Notes: generated from the letters alone by a model not told the origin. DNA of 64,000 nt from Polaromonas sp. JS666 (GCF_000013865.1 NC_007949.1:1-64000); one strand, 5' to 3'. Shown: positions 15,788 to 25,139, counted from the first letter of the stretch. Made by a program: numbers and translations.

Positions 15788-17091
15788 GCCAGTTGCTCCA
15801 ACCACTGGCAGACTTCGTCCAGCCCAGGTGCAGGCGTCAGCCGACCCGCCCATTGCAGGCAGGCTTGTTGTACCGCCGCGCTGCTCAGCAGTCTGTCGAT
15901 GCCGGCTGCCAGCTCATGGGACGTAACCGGGTCCGCCTTCAGGCTCAGCCCAACCCCCAGCTGTTCCAGTCGCATGGCGTTGTCAAATTGGTCATATGCC
16001 TGTGGCCACACCAGTTGCGCAAGGCCCGCACGCAAAGCCTGCGCACAGGTACCTACACCGCCATGGTGCACGATGGCCCTGGCTCTGGGCAACAGGGAGC
16101 CAAACGGATGGTAAGGAGCCGCCCAAACATAGTCCGGCAGCTTTTTCGCGGCCAACGCTCCCAAGTGTCCAAGCAGCACGCCGCGCACCCCCAAGCGCTG
16201 ACAGGCTTCGATGGCACTCCTGAAAAAGCCCTCGCCCGCCTGCTGGGCTGAGCCCGGCATGAACACCACAGGCGCGGGGCCGGTATCCAAAAACCGCTTG
16301 AGGCCCGCGTCCAAAGCCGTCGGCCCATTCAAGGCTCCAGCGGCTCCCTCAACGATGTCGTCATAGATCGGGAAAGTGCCGCGCATCACCTGCGCGGGCC
16401 AATCGGGTGGAGTAGGCGCAAACCATTTCGGAAACAAGGTCAGCCCACCAAGGGGTGAATGCATCCATCGGTCAAACACCGCACCGGCCGCTGGCCCCAT
16501 GGGCGGCAGGGCTAGCTCCCGGCGCAAGGACTCCAGCGCCGGCTTGACCAATGGGTCGAGTTTGGCCTTGTCCAGCAACTTCCAGACACCCTGACGCACC
16601 CATAGCGGCACCACAGGAGGCACATGCCATTTCGCTATCGTCAAAGGATCTTGCACAGTTCTTAGCAGGGTGGCCGACGTGTAGGCCGTCACAAGCTGGA
16701 TTCCCAATTTTTCTTGCGCCACACGCGCCCCCATGGCCAGGGGGCTGGCTACCACCAGGGGCCCCTTCTTGCCACTGGCAGCTCCGCTGGAAGGCTGACA
16801 CAAACCATGCAGCACGGCATACGTGGGCCGCAACGCCGGGCGCAACAGGTAGCGCCACATCACGCCAAGGCCGTCTATCGGGTGCCACAGCTTGGGATGA
16901 GCGAGCATCTTCCGGTACTCCTCTTCGGTACCCACGGGCACAAAAGCTAGCCCGGCTCGCACCGCCTCCTCGCGAAACACCGGGTTGCTCAACAGCATGG
17001 CCTGATGCCCCCGTGCCTGCAACGCCCGGCCAAGCCCAAGCATGGGGTGCACGTCGCCCCGGCTGCCAAAAGTGACCAACAGTACTTTCAT
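15784..17091 (-). CDS. GT1-family (UGT-like) glycosyltransferase
   Basis: The start at 17091 gives 435 residues. The N-terminal GT28-like Rossmann domain opens with VLLVTFGSRGDVHPMLGL. The C-terminal domain has VFMPGSAQQ and the nucleotide-sugar-binding signature HHGGVGTCAQAL near 341. This is the organisation of sterol and macrolide glucosyltransferases and of RhlB-type rhamnosyltransferases, which glycosylate small lipophilic acceptors rather than growing polysaccharide chains. That acceptor class fits the adjacent P450 and hydrolases. It lies 17 bases after the KpsC-like gene and overlaps the next gene by four bases. Confidence 0.85.
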   Translation of the reverse strand: MKVLLVTFGSRGDVHPMLGLGRALQARGHQAMLLSNPVFREEAVRAGLAFVPVGTEEEYRKMLAHPKLWHPIDGLGVMWRYLLRPALRPTYAVLHGLCQPSSGAASGKKGPLVVASPLAMGARVAQEKLGIQLVTAYTSATLLRTVQDPLTIAKWHVPPVVPLWVRQGVWKLLDKAKLDPLVKPALESLRRELALPPMGPAAGAVFDRWMHSPLGGLTLFPKWFAPTPPDWPAQVMRGTFPIYDDIVEGAAGALNGPTALDAGLKRFLDTGPAPVVFMPGSAQQAGEGFFRSAIEACQRLGVRGVLLGHLGALAAKKLPDYVWAAPYHPFGSLLPRARAIVHHGGVGTCAQALRAGLAQLVWPQAYDQFDNAMRLEQLGVGLSLKADPVTSHELAAGIDRLLSSAAVQQACLQWAGRLTPAPGLDEVCQWLEQLA

Positions 17092-17108
17092 GTCACGCGC
17101 CTGCCTTC

Positions 17109-18176
17109 TCAGGGCCTGGCCAGCAATGGCCGCAGCAGACGGCGCCACCACGGTAACTGACCCTGGGTCTGGCCCCGCCAAGCCACAAGTTCCAGCAGGG
17201 CCTGCTCCGGCGTGCAGCGCCTGCGGGATTGACCGCCGACATACACCGGGTAAAGCAGCAGCGCACCCGCCACCAGTTCATCCAGCGTCAGGCGCCGGGT
17301 TCGTCGGGGGTGAGGGTGTATATCTTGCGTCAGTCCCCACCCTGCGTAAAACGGCTGGCCGTAGCAAAAAACAGCCTTATGGCGCAACAATGCCTCAAAC
17401 CCGGTGAGCGATGTCATCACATGCACCTCATCCACCAGAGGAAACAGCTGTGCAGGAGAGCCTTGCGTCAGCACCTCGTCGGCCCACTGGCCAGCCCGGT
17501 CTTCCCTGGCCCCACTGCGGCGCAGCCCAGCTACCACGTCCGGGTGCGGCTTGTAAACCACCCAGGCGTCCGGCCGGGTTTGCCGTACCGTTTGCAGCAA
17601 CGCCATATTGGTTCGCACATCCAGCGCACCGGTGGCAATTGACGCGTCGCTCTCAACCTGGCCAACCACCAGCACTACCTGGCCCCTCACATCTGGCCGT
17701 TGCCATAATGCGCCGCTCAGGTTGTACTTGCTCAGACCTGACTGCACCACCTGCTGTCGGAAGGCCTTCGCACGCTCTACCAGCGACGGACTGATCGATG
17801 CAGTTTGCAGTAAGCTTTCCAGGTCATTGGGTGTGCGTGCGTCGTAATAAATTCCCAGCGTATCCACCACCCAGGAGACAGGGCGGATCAAGTCGGCACC
17901 CAATCCAACAGAGCGCAAAAATCCGTCCTCGAGCCGCACCACGCGCACATCTCCCGGCATCCCCACTGGCACGGCAGCACTGCCCCACAGCAGCAGGTCC
18001 GCCCCCTCAGGCACGTCAGCGCCCCGGGACACAAAGCGCACGTCAGGTCGCCCAGCAAAGTCGCGCACCAGCGCCCGCTTGCGCCAGGAAAAACCATGGG
18101 CCGCCACGACCGGCCGCCACGCAACACCAGCATCGCACGCGGTGGCGGAACGATCAACGGGGAGCCCGGGCGTCAT
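17109..18176 (-). CDS. Single-domain KpsC-type beta-Kdo transferase
   Basis: 355 residues, about half the length of KpsC (about 675). It matches one KpsC repeat: VVLVVGQVESDASIATG near 167, VYKPHPDVVAG near 207, DEVHVMTSLTGFEALLRHK near 250, and GQPFYAGWGLTQDIHP near 275. In group 2 capsules, KpsC and KpsS build the short beta-Kdo linker on lyso-phosphatidylglycerol before chain attachment. Only one transferase domain remains here. The KpsS-like partner lies 31 kb away at 48966. The gene overlaps the upstream GT4 gene... its ATG overlaps that stop (ATGA). It may make a shortened linker or act on another acceptor. Confidence 0.85.
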   Translation of the reverse strand: MTPGLPVDRSATACDAGVAWRPVVAAHGFSWRKRALVRDFAGRPDVRFVSRGADVPEGADLLLWGSAAVPVGMPGDVRVVRLEDGFLRSVGLGADLIRPVSWVVDTLGIYYDARTPNDLESLLQTASISPSLVERAKAFRQQVVQSGLSKYNLSGALWQRPDVRGQVVLVVGQVESDASIATGALDVRTNMALLQTVRQTRPDAWVVYKPHPDVVAGLRRSGAREDRAGQWADEVLTQGSPAQLFPLVDEVHVMTSLTGFEALLRHKAVFCYGQPFYAGWGLTQDIHPHPRRTRRLTLDELVAGALLLYPVYVGGQSRRRCTPEQALLELVAWRGQTQGQLPWWRRLLRPLLARP

Positions 18177-19333
18177 GCCACACTCTCCAGCAAACGTTCC
18201 GCCTGGGTGAAGTGGTCTTTCCAGGTCGGTACCCTGAAGCCCTGTAGCCGCTGCAACTGCGCCTGGCGCCTCGTGCCGGAGGTTGCCGCATAGTCCAGCA
18301 CCACCTGCATCCAGCCGAGGCCGTCAAGCGGACTCAGAAAGTCCGGAATGTCGCCCGCGATTTCCCGAAAGACCGGCAAATCGCTTGCCACTACCGGCGT
18401 GCCCAACAGCAAGGCTTCAACCAGCGGCATCCCGTAGCCCTCCACGAACGACGGAAACAGCAAGGCACGCGCGTGCCGAAGGTAACAAGCCAGTTCAGCG
18501 TCCGGACAGGCGGCGATCTCATGCACAAACGGCCGAACGGTTTCGCAGCGCTCCAGCATGTCCACCACGTTCTCGCACTCCCAGCCGCGCTGGCCGATCA
18601 CGACCAGGTGCGGGCAAGCACCGCCCAAACGCTGCACCAACTCGCGCCAAACCTTGAGCAGCAGCAGGTGGTTCTTGCGCGGCTCGATCGTGCCCAGGAC
18701 CACAAAGTAAGGTCGGTTGAGCGGCGACTCAACGCCACGGCTCCCATTCAAAGGGGCGGGCGCCAGGGGTGCCACCACGGCGGGTGGCATCGGCAAGCCG
18801 CGACTGTCGGCAAATATTTTCAACGCATCGAGCGTGAACTGTGAATTTCCGATCAAGCCAGCCCCGGTGCGCAGCATGGCCGTCATCCGCTCTATATGAG
18901 CGGATCGCTCCCCCTCGCGGCAATATTCGGCATGGCTGATCGGAATCAGGTCGTGCACAAAATAAACCGGCTTTTGCCGCGTTGCATGAACCCATGCGGC
19001 AAACCCGGGCATCTCTATACCCGAATGTCCAAGGTAAAAGCCTGGCTTGCCAGCAGCATCCTGCGATGGCCATGGCGGCACACAGGCCCTGGCGATGGCC
19101 CAGTTCACCTGACGCGCAAAGCCAGGCAGCGGGGCCAGCAGCAGCGAGAACAATTCCTGGGACGCCTTGTAGGGAAGAATGCGCCGCCAAGTGCCTTTTT
19201 GAACGACAGCCTGCGCACGACCACCCCAGTGCTGCACATAGGCCAGGCAAACCCGGTCAACCCCCGTGGGCAGACGCCCTTGCGACGCGCGGCCCAACAA
19301 GCGACTGATGTCGATGAGAATATCAGCCCTCAC
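18173..19333 (-). CDS. GT4-family glycosyltransferase
   Basis: 386 residues from a GTG at 19333, as no nearby in-frame ATG fits better. The C-terminal GT-B domain has VVLGTIEPRKNHLLLLKVW near 206, and SFVEGYGMPLVEALLLGTPVV near 292 with the catalytic-site Glu residues of the EX7E motif. VYFVHDLIPI near 138 marks the N-terminal domain, as in mannosyl- and fucosyltransferases of exopolysaccharide loci. It is the first gene of the seven-gene operon. About 260 non-coding bases upstream (19334-19594) should hold the promoter, but no clear boxes are seen. Confidence 0.85.
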   Translation of the reverse strand: MRADILIDISRLLGRASQGRLPTGVDRVCLAYVQHWGGRAQAVVQKGTWRRILPYKASQELFSLLLAPLPGFARQVNWAIARACVPPWPSQDAAGKPGFYLGHSGIEMPGFAAWVHATRQKPVYFVHDLIPISHAEYCREGERSAHIERMTAMLRTGAGLIGNSQFTLDALKIFADSRGLPMPPAVVAPLAPAPLNGSRGVESPLNRPYFVVLGTIEPRKNHLLLLKVWRELVQRLGGACPHLVVIGQRGWECENVVDMLERCETVRPFVHEIAACPDAELACYLRHARALLFPSFVEGYGMPLVEALLLGTPVVASDLPVFREIAGDIPDFLSPLDGLGWMQVVLDYAATSGTRRQAQLQRLQGFRVPTWKDHFTQAERLLESVA

Positions 19334-19594
19334 ACGCCGACCAAGTCTTACTGCGTCACATTACGAACAGCGATTACTGGAAACACCACAGACCCAACGA
19401 TGTTCAGAAACCCACCAGTGCAGTAATTCCCCAATATGCTCAAAGCGACACTCCCTTTTGTAACTTTTGTATTCTACGGGCGCTCAAGCACCAGCCACCT
19501 GTAGCGGCGACCGGATTCACCACAACACCACACTCACCGGAAAGCAACGCGCGATAAATCAGTTTTCGCAAAGGAGTGACACACCAACCTCAGC

Positions 19595-20824
19595 TCAGCC
19601 GGCGTTGGTCACAAATCGCAGCTGTGCCGGCAGGCAATGGCGTTGCAAGTCGTACTTATCGGTAATGGTCTGCCGTGCAGCCTGACGCAAAGGGGCGAGC
19701 GCCGGCCCCTGCGCCAGCGCCTGCGCCACTGTTTCAGCCAGGTCCCCTGGGTCAAAAAAGTCGGTCAGCAGACCGTTTCGGCCGTGCTCGATCAATTCCT
19801 CCACCGGCGCGGTGCGCGAGCCTATGACCAGGGCGCCTATGCTCATCGCCTCCATCAGCGACCACGACAGCACAAACGGGTAGCTCAAGTACACATGGGC
19901 TGCCGACACCTGCAGCAGCTGCGTGAGCACCTCATGCGGCAGCGTTCCAACAAAATGGACCCGCTGGCGATCCAGCTGCGGCGCAACCTCATCCAGGAAA
20001 ATCTGCTTCCAGCTGCCTCCGGCCGCAGGCGCGGAGCCATAGCTCACACCGTCCCCGCCCACCAGCACCACCCGCGCCCGCGGGCGCAGCCGCAATAGCG
20101 CGGGGAGCGCCCGCATGAAGGTGTGATACCCCCGGTAAGGCTCCAGTTGCCGGGCCACAAAAGTCACCACTTCGTCGCCCGGGCGCAGCGTCAGCCCGCT
20201 CACGCCCAGCCGCACCGAGGCTTGCGGGTCTGGACGAAAGCGGTCGGTATCGATGCCATCGTGGATCACCTTGATCCGGTCCTGACTCCAGGCCGGGTGC
20301 TGGCCACGCTGAAACTCGGTTGGCGACAGCGCGGCATCGGCCGCATGCAGGGCATGCAGCAGGTGCGTGTTTTTGATCCGCGTCGCCTGCGAGGCTTCTA
20401 GCGTGACGCGTGAAAACTCAGGGTCAAACGCCACATCCCCGCCCGCCGCGCCATAAAAGTACTCGGCATACACCAGCAGCCGCGCCTTGGGAAACACATC
20501 TTTCACGTACCAGGCTTCGCCCCAGCCGGGGTGGGCAAACACCACATCCGGCACAAAACCCTGAGCCGCGAGCGCTGCCAGGCAGCGCGCCGCCGACTGC
20601 CCGCGCACCATCTTGCCGTATAACTCCCGCAGGGCGGCGGGCGTCTGGCCTGTCACGGCGCCGGGCTGCGGCTCGGGCTGGTACAACAGGTGCCGCACGC
20701 CCGGTAGCGGGGTCTTGGCCGGGTTAACGCCAAGCGCCACCACAGTGTGCCCCTGCGCGGCCAACGCGGGGGCAAGGTGCCTGAACTGGCCCGGAAAATT
20801 CTGATGAATGAAGAGGATGTTCAT
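19595..20824 (-). CDS. GT4-family glycosyltransferase at the end of the type I secretion operon
   Basis: 409 residues. The N-terminus (ILFIHQNFPGQFRHLAPALA) and the C-terminal donor domain (VVTFVARQLEPYRGYHTF near 220, and YPFVLSWSLMEAMSIGALVIGS near 315) match retaining GT-B glycosyltransferases of a type found beside exopolysaccharide and type I secretion genes. The start overlaps the TolC-family stop as ATGA, so it is translated with the secretion apparatus. It may glycosylate the RTX protein or a polysaccharide co-produced with it. Neither can be told from sequence. Confidence 0.85.
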   Translation of the reverse strand: MNILFIHQNFPGQFRHLAPALAAQGHTVVALGVNPAKTPLPGVRHLLYQPEPQPGAVTGQTPAALRELYGKMVRGQSAARCLAALAAQGFVPDVVFAHPGWGEAWYVKDVFPKARLLVYAEYFYGAAGGDVAFDPEFSRVTLEASQATRIKNTHLLHALHAADAALSPTEFQRGQHPAWSQDRIKVIHDGIDTDRFRPDPQASVRLGVSGLTLRPGDEVVTFVARQLEPYRGYHTFMRALPALLRLRPRARVVLVGGDGVSYGSAPAAGGSWKQIFLDEVAPQLDRQRVHFVGTLPHEVLTQLLQVSAAHVYLSYPFVLSWSLMEAMSIGALVIGSRTAPVEELIEHGRNGLLTDFFDPGDLAETVAQALAQGPALAPLRQAARQTITDKYDLQRHCLPAQLRFVTNAG

Positions 20825-22152
20825 TTCAGTTGCTGGTCAATCAGCAGCAGGTCCGACACGTCCAGCACGCCGGCGGCGGCGCGCAAGCGGAACCAGGCCT
20901 TGAAGTAATTGAAGCGCGCCTGCGTCAGCTCCTGCTGCACTGTGAACCGCTGCGTCTGCGCATTCAGCACGTCGAGCGTCACACGAATGCCCCCCTTCAC
21001 GCTCTGTCGCGTGGCCTGGACCTGCAGGGTGGCGGCGTCAAGTGCCTCGGAGTAGGCGCTGACTTTCTGCGCCTGGCTGAGCAGGACTCGGTACTGCTTG
21101 CGCAACTCAGTGAGCACGGTTTCACGGGCGTCGTCCAGCATGGCTTGAGCCGAACCCATGGCCGCCGCCGCCTGCCGGGCTTGCGACGCGTTACGCCCAT
21201 TGTCAAACACCGGCATGTTGAGTTGCACCCCAACGGAGCGCTGAAAACTGGATTGATTGACCGTGTTGATCGAGTCCGAGTCCGCCCGGGACACGCTGGC
21301 TACCGCATCCAGCCGCGGCCGCCATACCGCGTCACTGCGGTCCAGCACCTCACGCGCGGCCTGTAGGGCGTGGCGGCGCACCTCAATGGTCGGGTTGCGC
21401 GCCAGAGCCAGAAGCTCCCAGGCTGCCAGGTCGGCGGGCTGCAGCGGCAGACGGGTGAACATCGCGTCCAACTTGCGGGGCTCCGGACGAACGGTCGGGC
21501 CCAGCATCATGACCAGGCGACCGATTGCATCCTCGCGGACGTCACGAGCCTCGAGCAGTCGGGCCTCGGCCACCGCCAGCCGTGAGCGAGCCTCCAACTC
21601 ATCGGTCACCGTACCTTCGCCCCGCGCACGCATGTTTTGAGCGCTGCGCAATTGTTCGCCCAGGGCAGCAACCTCGGCCGTTGCCGTGGCCAGCAGCTCG
21701 TCGGCCAGCGGAACGTTTGTGTAGGCCTCCAGCAGGCGCACCATCAACTGGCTGGTTTGATCGGCCAGCGCCGCTTCGCCCTGTCGAGAGCGGGCCTCCC
21801 CCTCGCGACCGCGTGCCCGCAACTCCGCGTTGTACAACGGTTGTCGCAGCTGTAGCAGCAAGTTACTGCTTTGGTAGCTCGTCGTGCGTGACGCCGTGCC
21901 CACTGACTGGTCCAGCTGGTTCTGCGCCAGCGACGCCCCCAGCGACACCTCGGGGCCGAGCGCAGCTCTCCCGTAAACACCATATTCCCTGCTGGCTTCA
22001 AAGTCCCGCAAGGCGGACTGGTATTTGGGGTCGTAGGCACGCGCCGCATCGAGTGCAGCCGTCAGGCTCAAACCGCCCGCCAGCCCACCCTGAGCGAAGC
22101 ACATCAACGCGACCGTCGCCAGCGTTCGACGCACGAAGCCTTTAATTCTCAC
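20821..22152 (-). CDS. TolC-family outer-membrane channel of a type I secretion system
   Basis: 443 residues from a GTG at 22152, overlapping the HlyD gene by 11 bases. A signal peptide (about 1-25) precedes the repeated TolC architecture: SLTAALDAARAYDPKY near 28, long helices with internal twofold repeat, and a second block starting near residue 245 (ARNPTIEVRRHALQAAREVL). The family forms a trimeric outer-membrane duct that docks on the HlyD adaptor. The local gene order (ABC, HlyD, TolC) is the classic PrtDEF-like order. Confidence 0.9.
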   Translation of the reverse strand: MRIKGFVRRTLATVALMCFAQGGLAGGLSLTAALDAARAYDPKYQSALRDFEASREYGVYGRAALGPEVSLGASLAQNQLDQSVGTASRTTSYQSSNLLLQLRQPLYNAELRARGREGEARSRQGEAALADQTSQLMVRLLEAYTNVPLADELLATATAEVAALGEQLRSAQNMRARGEGTVTDELEARSRLAVAEARLLEARDVREDAIGRLVMMLGPTVRPEPRKLDAMFTRLPLQPADLAAWELLALARNPTIEVRRHALQAAREVLDRSDAVWRPRLDAVASVSRADSDSINTVNQSSFQRSVGVQLNMPVFDNGRNASQARQAAAAMGSAQAMLDDARETVLTELRKQYRVLLSQAQKVSAYSEALDAATLQVQATRQSVKGGIRVTLDVLNAQTQRFTVQQELTQARFNYFKAWFRLRAAAGVLDVSDLLLIDQQLK

Positions 22153-23191
22153 GCAAGCCGCCGTGGAAACGGTCCAGCAAAGGTTTGAAAAGGTAGTTCA
22201 TCAAGGTGCGCTCGCCGGTCTTGATAAACAGCTCCACCGGCATTCCTGGGCGCAGCGACAGTCCCGTGAGCATCGCCATGCCTTCGGGCGTGACTTCCGC
22301 CTTCAGCTTGAAGTAAGGCGTGCCCGACCGCTCGTCCACAAAGCGGTCTGGCGACACCAGGGTGACATGGGCAGGAATATGCGGCGTGCTGGCCTGGTTG
22401 AAAGCCGTAAACATCAGCTCCACACCCAGCCCCGGCGCGACACGGTCAATCAGGTGCGTCGGTACCTGGCCTTCCACCACCAGGGCAACGCCCTGCGGCA
22501 CGATCTCGAACAACTTGTGCCCAGGCCCGATCACCGCACCCGGGTTGAAAACAGTCAGGCCCTGCACGACGCCGGCTGCGGTCGTCTTCACGGCGGCGTT
22601 GGCAATCTCGAATTCGTAGGCCACCAGGCGCTGCTGAATTTCGTTGATCTGCCGCTCCGCGCGTCCCAGGTTACCCTCATCCTCAGCCATGCCGCCCTGC
22701 AGTTGCGCGGCCTGGCGCTGCAATTCCAGCAAACGGTTGCGGGGCACAAAACCGTCACGCACCAAGTCGTCCAGGCCACCGATCTGCTGCCCCAGCAACC
22801 GCGCTTGCAGCACTTTGGACTCCCGCGAGGCCCGCAGGCCACGAATCTGCATCTGCAGGCCCAGCACCGTCTCCCGCGAGGCATTCAAGTTGGCCGTGGC
22901 CTGGGTCGTGTTCAGGCGGGCCACCAGCTGACCTTCAGTCACGGTATCGCCTTCCTTCACCAGCATCTGGTCCACAATGCCGCCGGTCGGGTGCTGCACG
23001 CTCTTGCGGTTACCGTCGGAAATCACCGTGCCGCTCACCGGAACGCCCTTATCGAGCGGCGCAATCGAGGCCCATAGCAAAAACCCTCCCACACCAAGCA
23101 GCACCACCAGCCAACCAAGCCTGGTGTACCCTGCCACCGGGCGCTGCGATGGCGTCAAATCGTGCATGTGGTTGCCAGTGTCACGGCTCAT
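22142..23191 (-). CDS. HlyD/PrtE-type membrane fusion protein
   Basis: 349 residues with one inner-membrane helix at about 26-44 (LGWLVVLLGVGGFLLWASI). A barrel-sandwich half-motif (GTVISDGNRKSVQHPTGGIV), a coiled-coil hairpin (about 95-210) and the returning beta domain with the C-terminal RxGMPVELFIKTGERT signature follow. It bridges the ABC transporter and the TolC channel. Its start overlaps the ABC stop as ATGA. The length is short for HlyD (about 440) but typical of this subgroup. Confidence 0.9.
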   Translation of the reverse strand: MSRDTGNHMHDLTPSQRPVAGYTRLGWLVVLLGVGGFLLWASIAPLDKGVPVSGTVISDGNRKSVQHPTGGIVDQMLVKEGDTVTEGQLVARLNTTQATANLNASRETVLGLQMQIRGLRASRESKVLQARLLGQQIGGLDDLVRDGFVPRNRLLELQRQAAQLQGGMAEDEGNLGRAERQINEIQQRLVAYEFEIANAAVKTTAAGVVQGLTVFNPGAVIGPGHKLFEIVPQGVALVVEGQVPTHLIDRVAPGLGVELMFTAFNQASTPHIPAHVTLVSPDRFVDERSGTPYFKLKAEVTPEGMAMLTGLSLRPGMPVELFIKTGERTLMNYLFKPLLDRFHGGLREN

Positions 23192-24945
23192 GCGCTGACG
23201 GCGGCAAGCGGGCGCGCAGACACTTTCGCGTCACCAGCCTTGTCAGCTGATTCACGGGCAGCCTGGGCGAGCGCCTGTAGCACACCATCGCGCGGGCCGA
23301 ACAACTGCACCACGCCGTCGCGCAACACCAGCAGCTTGCTGGTGGTTTTGAGAATCTGGCCCCTGTGCGCCACCAGCACGACCGTACTGCCGGCCTCGCG
23401 CATGCGTGCAATCGCCTGAACCAGCGCATTTTCGCCCGCGTCGTCCAGGTTGGAGTTGGGCTCGTCCAGGACCAGCAAGGCCGGCTGCCCGTACAAGGCA
23501 CGCGCCAGCCCGATGCGCTGCTTCTGCCCTCCCGACAGGCCCGCGCCCCCATCACCCAGGGGCGTGTCGTAGCCCTGCGGCAACTTCAGGATCAGCTCAT
23601 GCACGCCCGCCAGTTGGGCGGCCTCAATTACCTGCGGGCCGTTCACCTCACCAAACCGGGCAATGTTTTCGCTAATCGTGCCGGCAAACAGCTCAATATC
23701 TTGCGGCAAGTAACCCACCGACGGACCGAGCTCTTGCTTGTTCCAGAGGTACACGTCGGCTCCATCCAGCCGCACCTTGCCGGCCGAGGCCGGCCACACA
23801 CCCACCAGCAGCCGCGCCAGGGTGGACTTGCCCGAGGCGCTCGGCCCCACCACGCCCAGCACGTCTCCCCGGACCAGCTCAAAACTGACATTGCGCAGCA
23901 CCGGCACTTGCGCGCCCGGAGGTGCGGCGGTTACGGATTCCAGCGTCAGTCGGCCTCGTGGCGCCGGCAGCGCCATGCCCGTCGGCTGCTCCGGGTAAGT
24001 GGCCAGCAGCGTCGCCATGCGGCCGTAGGCGCTTTTAACGGCGCTCCATTGGCGCCATGCGCCGATCAACTGCTCCACCGGACTCAAGGCGCGGCCGACG
24101 AGAATGGACGCCGCGATCATCATGCCCGCCGAAATGCTTCCCTCGATCACCAGCAAGGCACCCAGACCCAACACCAGCGACTGCTGCCCCGTGCGAACAA
24201 ATCGCGTAAATGCGGCAATCACCGCCGCCCGCTGGCTGGCGTCCGACTGCAGGCGCACGAAGCGCTGGTGCAATTCATACCAGCGGCGCTGTAGCCCCGG
24301 CAGCATGCCCATGGCCTGAATCACCTCCGCGTTTCGCAGGCTGTTGGTAGCCAGGTTGCCCGACGCCACGGCCGCACTGCTGGCGTCTGCCATCAGGCCG
24401 CGCGTGGCCGCTTCGTTCACCCAGGCCAACGTCACCAGCAGCAACGTGCCCGCCAGCGCAAACAAGCCCAGCGTTGTGTTGAAAATGAAAATCAGCACCA
24501 GGTAGATCGGAAACCACGGGGCGTCAAAAAAGGCAAACAGGCTGTTGCCGGTCACAAATTGGCGTAGCGTGGTCAGGTCCTGAATCGACTGCCCCGCGTT
24601 GCCCCCCGCCTGGCGCAAGTTGTGTTCGAACGCCGCGGTATGCAGCCGGCGGCTCAGTTGGGCATCCATGCGCTCCCCGAGACGTATCACCACCAGGCTA
24701 CGCACATACTCCAGCGCCCCCGAGAAAACATACAGGCCCAAAACAATGCCCGTCAGCATCAACAGCGTATATTCATTGCGGCTTGGCAATACACGGTCAT
24801 ACACTTGTAACATATAGACCGACGGCACCAGGAATAGCAGGTTGACCACCATGCTAAAGAACCCCACTGAACGAATTGCCCCGGCATAGCTGGTCAAAAC
24901 CGCTCGTATCTCGTTGCGCGGTGCTACCGCTGTGTTTTGACCCAT
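23188..24945 (-). CDS. Type I secretion ABC transporter (PrtD-like permease/ATPase)
   Basis: The start at 24945 (MGQNTAVAPRNEIR) gives 585 residues, the normal length for PrtD-type exporters without a C39-like domain. Six membrane helices span about 25-320. The ATPase has Walker A GPSASGKST near 363, signature LSGGQKQRIGLARAL near 472, Walker B LLVLDEPNSNLD and the switch His in VLVAHR. The longer frame to 25110 runs through the promoter region and is rejected. It is divergent from the RTX gene, which is its likely substrate. Confidence 0.9.
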   Translation of the reverse strand: MGQNTAVAPRNEIRAVLTSYAGAIRSVGFFSMVVNLLFLVPSVYMLQVYDRVLPSRNEYTLLMLTGIVLGLYVFSGALEYVRSLVVIRLGERMDAQLSRRLHTAAFEHNLRQAGGNAGQSIQDLTTLRQFVTGNSLFAFFDAPWFPIYLVLIFIFNTTLGLFALAGTLLLVTLAWVNEAATRGLMADASSAAVASGNLATNSLRNAEVIQAMGMLPGLQRRWYELHQRFVRLQSDASQRAAVIAAFTRFVRTGQQSLVLGLGALLVIEGSISAGMMIAASILVGRALSPVEQLIGAWRQWSAVKSAYGRMATLLATYPEQPTGMALPAPRGRLTLESVTAAPPGAQVPVLRNVSFELVRGDVLGVVGPSASGKSTLARLLVGVWPASAGKVRLDGADVYLWNKQELGPSVGYLPQDIELFAGTISENIARFGEVNGPQVIEAAQLAGVHELILKLPQGYDTPLGDGGAGLSGGQKQRIGLARALYGQPALLVLDEPNSNLDDAGENALVQAIARMREAGSTVVLVAHRGQILKTTSKLLVLRDGVVQLFGPRDGVLQALAQAARESADKAGDAKVSARPLAAVSA

Positions 24946-25139
24946 AGCACACATTCTATACAGCGGGATAGCGACGGCCTGGGCAATATTCACTGCCGCA
25001 TCGCGGCTCCAAATAACCCTAAGTTGCGCTGGAATTCTATGTATACTAATTTTTACATAAGTAACTTTTGATGGGTTGCTGACTTCCGCGGCCACCGGTG
25101 GGCGCCGCATTTTTCAATTCACGATTGAGGATACGGCAC
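24946..25139. promoter_or_regulatory. Divergent promoter region between secretion operon and RTX gene
   Basis: This stretch separates the two oppositely transcribed units. On the plus strand TATACT at about 25042 is a reasonable -10 box, but the expected -35 position is poor, which suggests an activator. GAGG about 12 bases before the ATG at 25140 acts as ribosome site. The region is clearly AT-richer than either gene. Confidence 0.45.

Noticed and set aside
22163..23077. 304-codon plus-strand frame opposite the HlyD gene
   Set aside because: His/Arg/Gln-rich shadow of the GC-rich HlyD coding sequence.
23188..24945. The ABC exporter as an RTX-toxin HlyB with C39-like domain
   Set aside because: The length and N-terminus fit the PrtD-type exporter without a C39-like domain.
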